From a bacterium (lineage in GTDB: Bacteria; Cyanobacteriota; Vampirovibrionia; Obscuribacterales; Obscuribacteraceae), in the NCBI GenBank assembly GCA_018062085.1, contig JAGOSY010000003.1, positions 13,215 through 77,214 on the forward strand: a stretch of 64,000 nt of DNA, in the 5' to 3' direction. How positions within the stretch are numbered: the first letter of the stretch is position 1; every line of letters starts with the position of its first letter. The translations under genes and the position numbers were made by a program. Positions 44,331 to 52,793 of the stretch are shown here, one piece after another. The notes beneath the pieces are model-generated. The model was given only the letters and a program-made list of their open reading frames with translations. It did no database searches and was not told the origin of the DNA.

Positions 44331-45236
44331 TTATACTTTAAAGAGCGGCAAGGCTTTGTCGGCGCCCCACTCCATAATAGAGCCATCATAAACCGGAAGC
44401 ACCCGCCCGGTGTATACCTCTAGCAATAGAGCATACATAGATGCGCGCACCCCTACCTCGCAATAGGTAATTAGATTAGAGTCAGCCAGCACCCAGGGGT
44501 CGAGCAGTGAGAGAAATTTCTCGCGACCGACAAACACACCTGAATCTTCAAATAGACTCTCATAAGAGAGCTGAACTGCCTCAGGTAGATGACCAGTGCG
44601 TGGTTGATAATCAAAAGAGTCACCTTGAAATTCGCTCAAGCTGCGAGTATCGACCGAAGTAGGCATTCTTCCAAGACTGCACATTCGTGCCAAGCAATCG
44701 GTGCTGACGCGCCTGCGGCCATCTATGCGCAAGGTGAAATTGCCGCGTTCCACTCTGCTCTCTTGGCGGTCACAGGCGCCGCCAGCATCGAGCCAGGCTC
44801 GCCAACCGCCGTCTAACAAAAAGACGTTTTCGACGCCTAAATAAAGAAGCATCCAGGCAATACGACCCTCTCGGCCTTTAGAGGCCAGAGCATCAGCATA
44901 AACCACCACTGGTCGATGGTTAGACAGACCAAGCTTAGCCAGGCGGCCGACAAATTCGTCTAGGCGTTTATTGTCGAGGGCGCCCCAATAGCCTGGTTCC
45001 CAAAGGGCTAGGCTGAACCCAACACCCTGGCGCATTGGCTTGGCGTTCCAATCTTCCCAGCCGATGGGCACAGCCGTTGGAATATGGCCAGCCTCATACT
45101 CATGCTCAGGTCGTGAGTCGACCACAATAGGCGGCAGCATCGACCCAGCGATTTCTCCGGCCAACAGCAGTTGTAGTTTTTTCGCTGAGATTAGTGCTAT
45201 AGCCAAATACTTAGTCGATCTCTTGATCTGTGACAT
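44331..45236 (-). CDS. Two-domain rhodanese-type sulfurtransferase
   Basis: 301 residues. The first, non-catalytic rhodanese domain contains PPIVVDSRPEHEYEAGHIPTA and VVYADALASKGREGRIAWMLLYLG. The second has TSVDTRSLSEFQG, TGHLPEAVQL and the active loop around Cys259 (YCEVGVRAS). The loop differs from the thiosulfate type CRKGVT and the mercaptopyruvate type CG(S/T)GVT, so the donor is uncertain. It moves sulfane sulfur to an acceptor such as cyanide or thiols. It converges with msrA, 7 bp apart. Confidence 0.9.
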   Translation of the reverse strand: MSQIKRSTKYLAIALISAKKLQLLLAGEIAGSMLPPIVVDSRPEHEYEAGHIPTAVPIGWEDWNAKPMRQGVGFSLALWEPGYWGALDNKRLDEFVGRLAKLGLSNHRPVVVYADALASKGREGRIAWMLLYLGVENVFLLDGGWRAWLDAGGACDRQESRVERGNFTLRIDGRRRVSTDCLARMCSLGRMPTSVDTRSLSEFQGDSFDYQPRTGHLPEAVQLSYESLFEDSGVFVGREKFLSLLDPWVLADSNLITYCEVGVRASMYALLLEVYTGRVLPVYDGSIMEWGADKALPLFKV

Positions 45237-45356
45237 TTATTGCTCTACATAATGAGGCAAGCTAAGCCTAGAGGCAATAGTGGGTTCACGTAGGGGTACA
45301 AGTTAGTTAGGTTACTTTAAATAGTCAAATTCTATCGATTGAGAAGCTTTACTGCG

Positions 45357-46043
45357 TCATTTAAACAAATGAACAACCATGCTGCTTTTGTTGTTTAGTG
45401 GTCTGCATTCAATTTTAAATTGCTTGAATCCAGACTGGTTTATAATGTCACCAATGGTGTCTCTCGTATGAGCAAATGACCTAATCTTCAAAGGCTCATC
45501 ATGCCCGGCGAATGGCCGGTACCAGGTTACTATTTGATCTTGAGCAGTGAGAAGCTGCGATTTCCAGGGTTCTTTCTCAGTATCTGGCAAAACCAAGTAC
45601 GAGTATCCATCGGGTTTCAGAACTCTATATATTTCTTTCATACAAGCGAGTTGATCGTCTCGCGTTAGCAAATGGGTAAAGCTGTTCCAGAAGCAAAGTA
45701 CTTTGTCAAAATAGTGAGATTCGTAGGGTAGAAATCTCATGTCGCCAACCTTATACGCATTGCCACTCAACTGAAATTCTTTGGCATCTCTCACTGCAGC
45801 TTCTATTAGCACCGGGCTAATGTCTATGCCATAGGCATCGACACCAAGTTTCATGAGGTACGAAGTTATACGCCCAAAGCCGCAGGCAAGGTCAAGCACC
45901 CGTTCACCCGGCACAGCTAAACTGGAAGCCGTCTCATAGTCATCGTTAGTGCCAACGTCGAGCTCGGATTCGAGCATGCCAGATTTGCCGATTGTATTGT
46001 AGTAGAAGACAAATTCGTCCAAATTATGATTTCTCTTCCTCAC
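45357..46043 (-). CDS. SAM-dependent methyltransferase, class I
   Basis: 228 residues from a GTG. Motif I VLDLACGFGRITSYL and motif II region AYGIDISPVLIEAA mark the SAM pocket; MRFLPYESHYFDKVLCFWNSFTHL and IYRVLKPDGYSYLVLPD correspond to motifs IV and VI. The substrate is not evident. The gene is isolated, with a 300-bp gap upstream. Confidence 0.9.
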   Translation of the reverse strand: MRKRNHNLDEFVFYYNTIGKSGMLESELDVGTNDDYETASSLAVPGERVLDLACGFGRITSYLMKLGVDAYGIDISPVLIEAAVRDAKEFQLSGNAYKVGDMRFLPYESHYFDKVLCFWNSFTHLLTRDDQLACMKEIYRVLKPDGYSYLVLPDTEKEPWKSQLLTAQDQIVTWYRPFAGHDEPLKIRSFAHTRDTIGDIINQSGFKQFKIECRPLNNKSSMVVHLFK

Positions 46044-46343
46044 GGTCTAGGAACGAATTTTTGTGTCTAAATTGCAAAATTCAATGATTAGCTTGCAGGA
46101 TGGCATCTATCGACAAGCTTACAAACCTCAAGGAGAGCTAGAAACCATATACCACAAGCCCATCTTAAATTGAGCCACTCGGCATGAAACTGAAGTTTTA
46201 ATCTAGGAAACTAAAATTTCTCCAGTTTTCTTTGAACTTTTTGGAGCTTGCCGACGTTTAACAGTAAGTAAGAGGCATTTGAAGAAATCCAAAATTCGAT
46301 TTGCCTATCACTAACAAAACAATATGAACAAGGAACCAGAGCA
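46044..46343. other. 300-bp divergent intergenic region
   Basis: The region lies between the methyltransferase (minus) and the Spy-like gene (plus). It contains an imperfect AT-rich inverted repeat around 46184-46231 (arms related to GAAACTG and CAGTTTTC). I found no gene and no clear consensus promoter. Confidence 0.4.
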
Positions 46344-46865
46344 ATGAAAAAATCTATTGCCTTCAGCACACTGTGCCTATCTTTAGTCACTGCCCTAATG
46401 CCAGCGCTCGCTCAAGGCAGTGATACTAAAAGTGAAATCAAGACCGAGGTTCAGAGTGAAAATTCCTGCAAGACAGGCGGACACAAGCGCTGCGACCGCA
46501 AGAGAGGCGAGCACAAGAAAGGCGCCAAACTTGAAGCTCTCAATCTAAGCGAAGCACAAAAGACCAAAATGACCGAGCTAAAGACCAGCCTCAAAGCTTC
46601 AATTAAGCCCAAACGTGAAGAGTTAAAGACCCATCGCAAAGCTCTCGGTGAACTACTCTCAAGCGACAAAATCGACAAAGGCGCTGTGCAATCTGAACAA
46701 GATAAGATCAATGCATTATCAAACGATCTAGCAAACTCAATGCTGGCTTTCCGCATCGACTTTAACGAGAACCTCACGGCCGATCAGCGCAAGCAGCTGA
46801 AAGAGATGCGGGCAAGCTGGGGCGAGAAGAAGCATGGCCGTGGTCACCATCAACGCAACAGCTAA
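46344..46865 (+). CDS. Spy/CpxP-like exported LTxxQ protein
   Basis: 173 residues. A signal peptide (IAFSTLCLSLVTALMPALAQ) is followed by a basic, His-ended helical protein. Two LTxxQ-type motifs are visible: LNLSEAQKTKM and NLTADQRKQL. This family includes CpxP, Spy and ZraP, small periplasmic chaperones and stress or metal responders. A short Cys/His/Lys region (CKTGGHKRCDRKRGEHKKG) and the C-terminal His-rich KKHGRGHHQ could bind metal. AAGGAA lies 10 bases upstream of the ATG. A hairpin terminator follows. Confidence 0.82.
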   Translation: MKKSIAFSTLCLSLVTALMPALAQGSDTKSEIKTEVQSENSCKTGGHKRCDRKRGEHKKGAKLEALNLSEAQKTKMTELKTSLKASIKPKREELKTHRKALGELLSSDKIDKGAVQSEQDKINALSNDLANSMLAFRIDFNENLTADQRKQLKEMRASWGEKKHGRGHHQRNS

Positions 46866-46919
46866 TGCCAATAGCTAAATGCTAATTCGCAAGCAACTAT
46901 GCCCGCGATAGGCGTACAT

Positions 46920-46949
46920 AAGAAGCGTCAGCTAGGGCTGGCGCTTCTT
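46920..46949 (+). terminator. Terminator of the Spy-like gene
   Basis: AAGAAGCGTCAG (46920-46931) and CTGGCGCTTCTT (46938-46949) pair over 12 bp with one G-T pair and a 6-base loop, followed by CGTTT. The T-run is short, so efficiency is unsure. Confidence 0.7.
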
Positions 46950-47185
46950 CGTTTAAGCTTTGCTCTTACGTATCTAGAGACAATAAATGCCCCGCTGGCG
47001 AGGCGTGGCATTTATCTGGAGTCTCTACAGCTGCGATTATCAGGGTTGTCAAGATTAAAATATATAGGGGAAAGGATACTTATTGGCCAAGGTCTCAAAA
47101 GTATCAAAAGGTCTCAACGGTTTCAAATGAATCAAGCCGTTATAATCTAGTAGTCCTGCGCCAAATTGAAATTCCGAAGGCAACT
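46950..47185. other. Intergenic region with a hairpin before GWYRIP copy C
   Basis: The gap from the Spy-like stop (46865) to 47186 is about 320 bp. Besides the terminator it holds a second inverted repeat, ATAAATGCC (46983-46991) with GGCATTTAT (47007-47015), and the repeat AAGGTCTCAA near 47089 and 47109. A short frame at 46899-47150 starts inside the terminator and is not supported as a gene. Confidence 0.5.
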
Positions 47186-47998
47186 TTGAACAAACTAGCG
47201 TCTTCAATCTTACTCTTCATAATTTTTGCAATGAGCCCACAGAGCTGGTTTACAGAACCAGCTCACGGCCAAGTGCTTCAAGGTGGCATTGAAGAACGCG
47301 CGACCCCGGTGCAAGACAAATTTCGCATCGGTTCAACTTTCTCTGAAGACTTACTGCCGGGCAATCACAAAATAAAAGAATGGTACAAGCTGCCAGCCTG
47401 GCTAACAGGCGGCTTTGAATCAAAAACACTAAAACTCACAACTCTGCTTGGCGCCATCGAAAGCAAAAACGAAACTACATGCATACGCGGCCTACAAGCA
47501 GATAAGACAGGCACGGTTTGGGACGCTGTGATTATTCCGAACTATGCTAGGGTCAAAACTGTTGGCGCCACAGACTTTGACATATTTGAAGAATACAAAG
47601 TACTAGAGAGCACGCCAGAAAAATTTCGCTGCGAAATTAAGTACACCGCAATAACAGTAGATGATCAATCGCACAAAATTTTACGCGCTGAAAAGCGCAG
47701 CGAGCTGCAAGAACTTGTACCGGCGGCCGACGCAAAAGTGATCGAATACAGCAAACAAATGCGCTACGACCAAGACGGCAAGCCTCTCATGCGCAGGGCA
47801 AAAAAGCTTGAAGTAATGCTTTTCCCCATCAGCAAATTTAAACCCATCGACCAATCACCAGGCGGTACCTTCAACTATAAAGAAGAATTTCGCACCTACT
47901 TAACCGAGTCAGGGCAAGCCGATTTACTTCCAGAAGAATCAAAAGGCAATCAACAATCGAAAGACACGCAACAAGCCACAGAGTCCAACCAGCCATAA
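47186..47998 (+). CDS. Secreted protein, GWYRIPxWFAG family, copy C (divergent)
   Basis: 270 residues from a TTG with GAAGG five bases upstream. Signal peptide: ASSILLFIIFAMSPQSWFTE. The family blocks are present in altered form: FRIGSTFSEDLLPGNHKIKEWYKLPAWLTGG, RGLQADKTGTVWDA and FNYKEEFRTYLTESGQADLLP. A Gln/Ser/Lys-rich tail of ~20 residues follows. The shared positions (WY(R/K)(I/L)P.W, RG.Q.D..G.VW, F.YK..F...L) make it a member despite low identity. It converges with copy D, 6 bp apart. Confidence 0.8.
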   Translation: MNKLASSILLFIIFAMSPQSWFTEPAHGQVLQGGIEERATPVQDKFRIGSTFSEDLLPGNHKIKEWYKLPAWLTGGFESKTLKLTTLLGAIESKNETTCIRGLQADKTGTVWDAVIIPNYARVKTVGATDFDIFEEYKVLESTPEKFRCEIKYTAITVDDQSHKILRAEKRSELQELVPAADAKVIEYSKQMRYDQDGKPLMRRAKKLEVMLFPISKFKPIDQSPGGTFNYKEEFRTYLTESGQADLLPEESKGNQQSKDTQQATESNQP

Positions 47999-48004
47999 AC
48001 GCGC

Positions 48005-48799
48005 TTACTTAGTGGGAATCAAATCATCTTGATTGGTTGATTGCAAATAATCACAGAAATCGCGAAAGTAGTCGCGACCATCTTCACTTCTAATTGGCTT
48101 AAAAGGCGCCTTGAGAAATTCGGTATAGTATTTTTTGAATGGCTTATCCAAAAGCGGTCGCCCTTGCTGATCGTAACCCATGCCCGTTGATTCAGCTTCA
48201 ATAGTACGACCGGCTCGGCCCGGTCTAAAAGTGTGCAGTTCTCTCTTTTGAATATTTGAAATAATTCGACCATCAGCTTTACTGACACGAATACCCATGG
48301 CATGAATTTCAAGCACAACTTGATTAGCACTAACTTCTAGCGGCTTCATCTCAAGAGTATTGTTCAAGTCATAACTATCACCGCGATCTACGCGCACCGT
48401 AAATGGTTCATTGCGCGGATGCCAGACATCACCGCGATGATCGGCCTGATAGCCGCGGCGCATGTCGCGCTGAGAGACCTGACTACGATCCGGATAACCA
48501 AACTTCTTTTCTATCAGCGCGTCGCGATGCCAGTAGCCAGCAAACCATGAGGGGATGCGGTACCAACCCCTGCCTGTATTCTGCGGCGGCAGATTCGTTT
48601 CCTGAAAAGTAGCTCCAGCTTGCAGCTTAAGCGGCAAGGGAGCGACTGTCGCTCTAAACTCAACATGCTCAGCCCCAGTACTCTCTCCAGTACTTTCTTT
48701 AGCATTCTGACTGTGCGCCTCTAAAGAAATAACGATAGGCGCCAAGACTGCCAACAGCGGCGCAAGACAAGCTAACAACAAGAACCTAGAGAGGCGCAT
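48005..48799 (-). CDS. Secreted protein, GWYRIPxWFAG family, copy D
   Basis: 264 residues with a signal peptide (LSRFLLLACLAPLLAVLAPI). Blocks: LKLQAGATFQETNLPPQNTG, GWYRIPSWFAGYWHRD, RRGYQADHRGDVWHPRNEP and the end FRDFCDYLQSTNQDDLIP. Its ATG lies 1 bp after the TAA of the GNAT gene, so the two are co-transcribed and probably coupled. Function unknown, as for the other copies. Confidence 0.85.
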   Translation of the reverse strand: MRLSRFLLLACLAPLLAVLAPIVISLEAHSQNAKESTGESTGAEHVEFRATVAPLPLKLQAGATFQETNLPPQNTGRGWYRIPSWFAGYWHRDALIEKKFGYPDRSQVSQRDMRRGYQADHRGDVWHPRNEPFTVRVDRGDSYDLNNTLEMKPLEVSANQVVLEIHAMGIRVSKADGRIISNIQKRELHTFRPGRAGRTIEAESTGMGYDQQGRPLLDKPFKKYYTEFLKAPFKPIRSEDGRDYFRDFCDYLQSTNQDDLIPTK

Positions 48800-48800
48800 C

Positions 48801-49388
48801 TTAAGAAACCAATGATTTAAACATCACCTGGGATGGTGGCTCGTAGCGAAAAATAGAATAGCCTTCAAAGTCAGGCAAGAGTTCAATGTGTCCGTTTAAG
48901 ATGACCTGATAACCAGCCTTTTCATACATTTTGCGAGCACGCTCATTGGTTGCCTTTACGCCAATTTCAGAGGCCACCAGCCCGGCTCGAACAATTAGGG
49001 CTTCAGCATTATAAAGCAGTGCCTGACCCACACCTTCTCGTTCAATTACTGAGCGCACCCGCTCAATTATTCCAGTGGGCTTATCAACTTTAATGCGACT
49101 CTTAGGTTTCTGCCTCTCTAAAAGATCGACATAAGCCATGGCCACAATTTCGTCGTCCAAAATTCCCACAATGGCCACAGAACCAGAGTTGATCAAATGC
49201 TTGAAGAAGCGCCTAGTCAAATCTAAAAATTCTTCGCTTGGCGGAGGGGCATCATCTGGCTCAGAATCAGAGCCCAGAAAAGCGAGGGAAAGGCGGTCAA
49301 TATCAGCGAGTTCGGCCAATCTAAATTTGACAATTCCTTTAGAGGTTTTGTGCTCAGCTACAGGTAGAGGAGTTTCAAGAAAATTCAC
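48801..49388 (-). CDS. GNAT-type N-acetyltransferase
   Basis: 195 residues from a GTG with AGGA six bases upstream. A GNAT core is visible: RLAELADIDRL at the start, SVAIVGILDDEIVAMAYVDL as the central strands, GVGQALLYNAEALIVRAG as the acetyl-CoA loop and helix (degenerate Q/RxxGxG/A), and NERARKMYEKAGYQV as the C-terminal motif. It transfers acetyl groups from acetyl-CoA to an unknown amine. It shares a transcript with secreted copy D, which could suggest a processing link, but only by position. Confidence 0.83.
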   Translation of the reverse strand: MNFLETPLPVAEHKTSKGIVKFRLAELADIDRLSLAFLGSDSEPDDAPPPSEEFLDLTRRFFKHLINSGSVAIVGILDDEIVAMAYVDLLERQKPKSRIKVDKPTGIIERVRSVIEREGVGQALLYNAEALIVRAGLVASEIGVKATNERARKMYEKAGYQVILNGHIELLPDFEGYSIFRYEPPSQVMFKSLVS

Positions 49389-49455
49389 GGCAATTCCTAA
49401 AATCTATCGGCACAATAATGACACATGCCGACAAAAGTATAAACCCAAATTGGTC

Positions 49456-49839
49456 TTACTTACAGGAGCCTGCACAGCCGCTAGCGGGGTTGAGAAGAAC
49501 TGCTTTCGACTCAATTGTACAGGCATCATCAAAGTTGCCACAGCTGCCGTGGCAAAGCAATACAGGGCAAAAAACCGGACTGATAAAACGCTTACGCCAA
49601 TGGTTAAAATGAGCCAAGGCTGACCCGGGCAAGACTATTGCCTGTTCCGGACCACTTGCATCAGCTTCACCCGAACAACAAGATTCCACAGAATCGACGG
49701 CAGCAGGGCGACTAATGCGCACGCCAGAAGCTGAGCCTGGCTGACAAAGCCAAACCCAGCAACTAAATACAAGGCAGAATAAAAGACAGAAAACACTGCA
49801 AGTAGCCAGACTAGGCAACAACCGAGAAAAATTTGGCAT
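49456..49839 (-). CDS. Small Cys-rich exported protein coupled to a TPR gene
   Basis: 127 residues from the ATG at 49839, which overlaps the TGA of the upstream TPR gene (TGATG); the coupling makes a real gene likely. The N-terminus is a hydrophobic, Cys-rich signal or anchor (CSVFCLLFCLVFSCWVWLC). The C-terminal part has spaced Cys residues (CPVLLCHGSC...DDAC...GCAGSCK) that could bind metal or form disulfides. No family recognised. Confidence 0.6.
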   Translation of the reverse strand: MPNFSRLLPSLATCSVFCLLFCLVFSCWVWLCQPGSASGVRISRPAAVDSVESCCSGEADASGPEQAIVLPGSALAHFNHWRKRFISPVFCPVLLCHGSCGNFDDACTIESKAVLLNPASGCAGSCK

Positions 49840-50927
49840 CAAAAGCGAAAACGCAAGAAGTGGCAGGCAGGGCAATGCAGCCCAGCGGCTCGCAGCCCAA
49901 TAGATGCACCCTGGTTGAGAGCCGTATTAAGAAACATCCGCGCCACAGGGTGACTGCGGGGAGCAACCCCTACCACCGGCGGAGTGGCTGGCAGCGCCGC
50001 CGCTGCTGGCGTTACCCCCAAAGTCGGTGCCAACAAGCCATTTTTGGCCGAACTAAGTTGAAATGTACCGGGGGCAATGGTGGTGGGATCAACCAACAGC
50101 GCTGGCCCAAGTTGAGGTGAAGCCACTAAAGGAGGAAGGTCGGCGGCAGCAGGAAACGCTGGAGTACTGAGATTAGGCGCACCTAGAACAGGTGAAGTTA
50201 AAACGGGCGCGCCATCATATGCGGCGGAAGAATCCGGAATCAACGATGGAAATTGACTGAGCGGAGAAGCCGGTGCAAAAGATGCTGCCGGATTACCTCG
50301 GAAACTAAATGCCGGACGATTGCGCAGAGCCTTTTCGATAGAGCTGACGGCCTCGGCAATTTCTTTATCATGAGGCTTGAGAGCTAAGGCAGCGCGATAG
50401 CTGCTCAGGGCGGCAATAAAGTCACCCTTGCGCTCAGCCAGTGCACCGAGATCGTAGAAGGCATCAACATTTGAGGGATCGCGACTAAGTACATGGCGAA
50501 AAGCAGCTTCAGCCTCTTCATAATTGCCCTCAGCATGCTTGCGGGCACCATACCTGAGCACCGAAGCCACTTCGGCTTCAGCCTTTTGCCCCGGGGTCTG
50601 GTCTGCGTGCGGCGTAAGGGCCCTTAGCTCAGGGTTTGCAGAAGTTACAGGATTTGCAGGATTTGACACCCTCGCAGCAGCTGTAACAGACGGCACGACT
50701 GGCCTCTTGGAAATCCTCCGTCTAGAGGCAGACTTTCGCCTCTTTGCGGACTTTGTCGTCTTTTGCTGAGGAGATTGCGCTACTGAACCGGAATGTTCGG
50801 CTTGAGCACTGGCCGGCCCTATAGCAAAACCGCTAACTCCAATAATCGCAAGGACAAGCGCGCTAACCAGAGTGGCCAATAGCCACTCTCTTTGTTCTGT
50901 ATGCTTTTGCTCGCGAAGCCTGCACAT
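49839..50927 (-). CDS. Exported/anchored TPR protein with Pro/Ala-rich C-terminus
   Basis: 362 residues from the ATG at 50927 with AAAGGA nine bases upstream; a TTG at 50951 is in frame but precedes the ribosome-binding site. One hydrophobic segment (~15-40, LLATLVSALVLAIIGVSGFA) is followed by a basic Lys/Arg/Ser stretch and two to three TPR units (YGARKHAEGNYEEAEAAFRHVL; FYDLGALAERKGDFIAALSSYRAAL). The last ~150 residues are Pro/Ala/Ser/Leu-rich with no fold call, ending in CPACHFLRFRF. It is co-transcribed with the Cys-rich gene. Confidence 0.82.
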   Translation of the reverse strand: MCRLREQKHTEQREWLLATLVSALVLAIIGVSGFAIGPASAQAEHSGSVAQSPQQKTTKSAKRRKSASRRRISKRPVVPSVTAAARVSNPANPVTSANPELRALTPHADQTPGQKAEAEVASVLRYGARKHAEGNYEEAEAAFRHVLSRDPSNVDAFYDLGALAERKGDFIAALSSYRAALALKPHDKEIAEAVSSIEKALRNRPAFSFRGNPAASFAPASPLSQFPSLIPDSSAAYDGAPVLTSPVLGAPNLSTPAFPAAADLPPLVASPQLGPALLVDPTTIAPGTFQLSSAKNGLLAPTLGVTPAAAALPATPPVVGVAPRSHPVARMFLNTALNQGASIGLRAAGLHCPACHFLRFRF

Positions 50928-50975
50928 ACAACAATTATCCTTTAATTTCAAAAATTAGGCAGAATCTACCAAAAT

Positions 50976-51001
50976 CAGAACCACTTTAGTGTGTGGTTCT
51001 G
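50976..51001 (-). terminator. Terminator of the DUF2207 gene
   Basis: CAGAACCAC and GTGGTTCTG form a perfect 9-bp stem with an 8-base loop. On the minus strand it is followed by ATTTTGG. It lies 15 bases after the end of the DUF2207 gene. Confidence 0.7.
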
Positions 51002-51016
51002 GGCCTAACTTTACTT

Positions 51017-52729
51017 TCAATGGCTTGGACCGCCAACAGTATCGTTACACGAAGCAACCCTGCTATCAATCGATAGGTCTATAGCCGACATTGCCCGAGC
51101 CAGCCCGTCGGTGTAAGCCTGCGAGTCGAACCTGGTCACTTCTGCCATTGCTTCGTGGTCTGCATCATAATCGCCGCTGCGAACACGAAAATAATCTGGC
51201 CCCTCTGCTAACAGGTCTTTGAAATTGTAGGCCCATTTTCCAGCGCAACCCAAGACACAAGCATAGGGCAATAGGCGACCAAAAATAGAAGGATCTTCTC
51301 TAGCAATGCGCTCAAACTGTGCCCGGTCACCGCAGTTGACGAAATCACTAAAGGCCTGAGCTTGTTTTAGAGCAATCACTCCTTTGGCTGTGCGTTTGGG
51401 CATAACAGCACTGGCTAGAATAATCATTAGGCCAGATATGGCAAAACCCACCCCATAGTTTTCATAGAGGTCGCCAGCAAGAATACCTTTGCTGAGAATT
51501 ATCGCTCCCACAGCCAAAACCATAGTACCGACAACAACAAAAATATCGCGATCTTTGTAGGGCAAGCGAGCGAAATACTGATCTCGCAGCAATAATTGAT
51601 AAACCAAACGCCTCATTTCGCCTTGAAAAATGCTAGTCTGTCCGCGTAAAACGGACAAATAGGTTTGGTCATTAGCTACAAACATGCTCGAGAGAAGCAA
51701 AACTTCATGAGCTTTTAAACGCTCAGGGTCAGGGCTTGCAGCCTTCTTAAACTGATAATCTCTATTGCTATGGCCGACCAAGCCACCATAAGGCACCTCA
51801 GTGATAATCAAATAACCACGAGCTGCCAAATCGAACAAAGTAGCGGTAAGATCGGAACGATCGCAGTGCTCGTCGATTAGTGTTCCCAACTCGGCCGGTG
51901 TCAGCTCACTAAGTGGCATCCAGCTGGAAGCAGCCGGAACTCTAAGCGGATCTCGACCAAGTGTAAGCCACAATAAGAGTAGTAAAACCGATGTAATGGC
52001 TGGAATAATAAAACTTGATTTGCAATAGAGCATGGCGAAATAGAGTTTGTCAAACGCAGACAGGGGGCTGAGTGAGCCCGGGGGGAAAGTTACAACACAA
52101 GAAAAATCTTGACCTGAAGTTACATGATTTGCAGAAAACTGAATAGTGTCTCCCTCAATTTTGCCTTGGCTGCGCCCTTTGGCGCCGATGTGGCCGAGAT
52201 AAGACAGGGTCTTAACGGCAGAAAGATTGACCTTGGGCGGACAGTGCAAAACTACGTTCAAACTGTCGATAGAGCACGGCAACTCAGTACCAAGGCAACT
52301 CCAAAACAGCTCTGCTTTTTCCCCGACAAAGTTGACAGCATTGCTGACCTCATACTGAATTCGAAAAACATGCTTTCCACTGAGCGTGGTTTTATTGTCA
52401 CCAATCTGCAGAATGGCATAGCCACCCATGATCTTGCAGTTATAGGACATAGCCTTGTCACCATCTTTGACAGATAGTGGCAGTATCGCCAGCCGTTCAT
52501 TTGTATCATGGCGTTCGTAGAGCAGTGGGATGCGCCGATAAAGTGCTGGCCGCTGGCCCCCTTCAAAATCAAATAGAAAGGTTTCGGTGACTTTGAGCAA
52601 ACCATTATTGGCTAAAACTAAATCGACTTGAAAGTCTTTTATTCTCTCAGCTTGTGCATTTTGCCAGGGGAAGCAAAAGGCCAGAGAGAGCAACGCACTA
52701 AGCAATAGTTTCGACCAACTAAAATGCAT
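51017..52729 (-). CDS. DUF2207 membrane protein
   Basis: 570 residues. A signal peptide (LLSALLSLAFCFPWQNAQA) leads to the extracytoplasmic DUF2207 domain: IKDFQVDLVLANNGLLKVTETFLFDFEGG and RRIPLLYE at the start, then FRIQYEVSNAVNF. A membrane segment at ~240-258 (IIPAITSVLLLLLWLTLG) is followed by SELTPAELGTLIDEHCDRSDLTATLFDLAARGYL, the usual cytoplasmic block, and a further membrane pair near 405-445. The usual Gly/Ser-rich C-terminal tail is absent. Function unknown. Confidence 0.9.
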   Translation of the reverse strand: MHFSWSKLLLSALLSLAFCFPWQNAQAERIKDFQVDLVLANNGLLKVTETFLFDFEGGQRPALYRRIPLLYERHDTNERLAILPLSVKDGDKAMSYNCKIMGGYAILQIGDNKTTLSGKHVFRIQYEVSNAVNFVGEKAELFWSCLGTELPCSIDSLNVVLHCPPKVNLSAVKTLSYLGHIGAKGRSQGKIEGDTIQFSANHVTSGQDFSCVVTFPPGSLSPLSAFDKLYFAMLYCKSSFIIPAITSVLLLLLWLTLGRDPLRVPAASSWMPLSELTPAELGTLIDEHCDRSDLTATLFDLAARGYLIITEVPYGGLVGHSNRDYQFKKAASPDPERLKAHEVLLLSSMFVANDQTYLSVLRGQTSIFQGEMRRLVYQLLLRDQYFARLPYKDRDIFVVVGTMVLAVGAIILSKGILAGDLYENYGVGFAISGLMIILASAVMPKRTAKGVIALKQAQAFSDFVNCGDRAQFERIAREDPSIFGRLLPYACVLGCAGKWAYNFKDLLAEGPDYFRVRSGDYDADHEAMAEVTRFDSQAYTDGLARAMSAIDLSIDSRVASCNDTVGGPSH

Positions 52730-52793
52730 CGTCTCCCGCCTGTAAAGTTAGGGCTATTATAGATGGGTTAGCAGTGATGAATTTCAAGAGGCT

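Noticed and set aside
46899-47150. 83-codon frame before GWYRIP copy C
   Set aside because: It begins just ahead of the terminator hairpin, covers a second inverted repeat and shows no protein family pattern.
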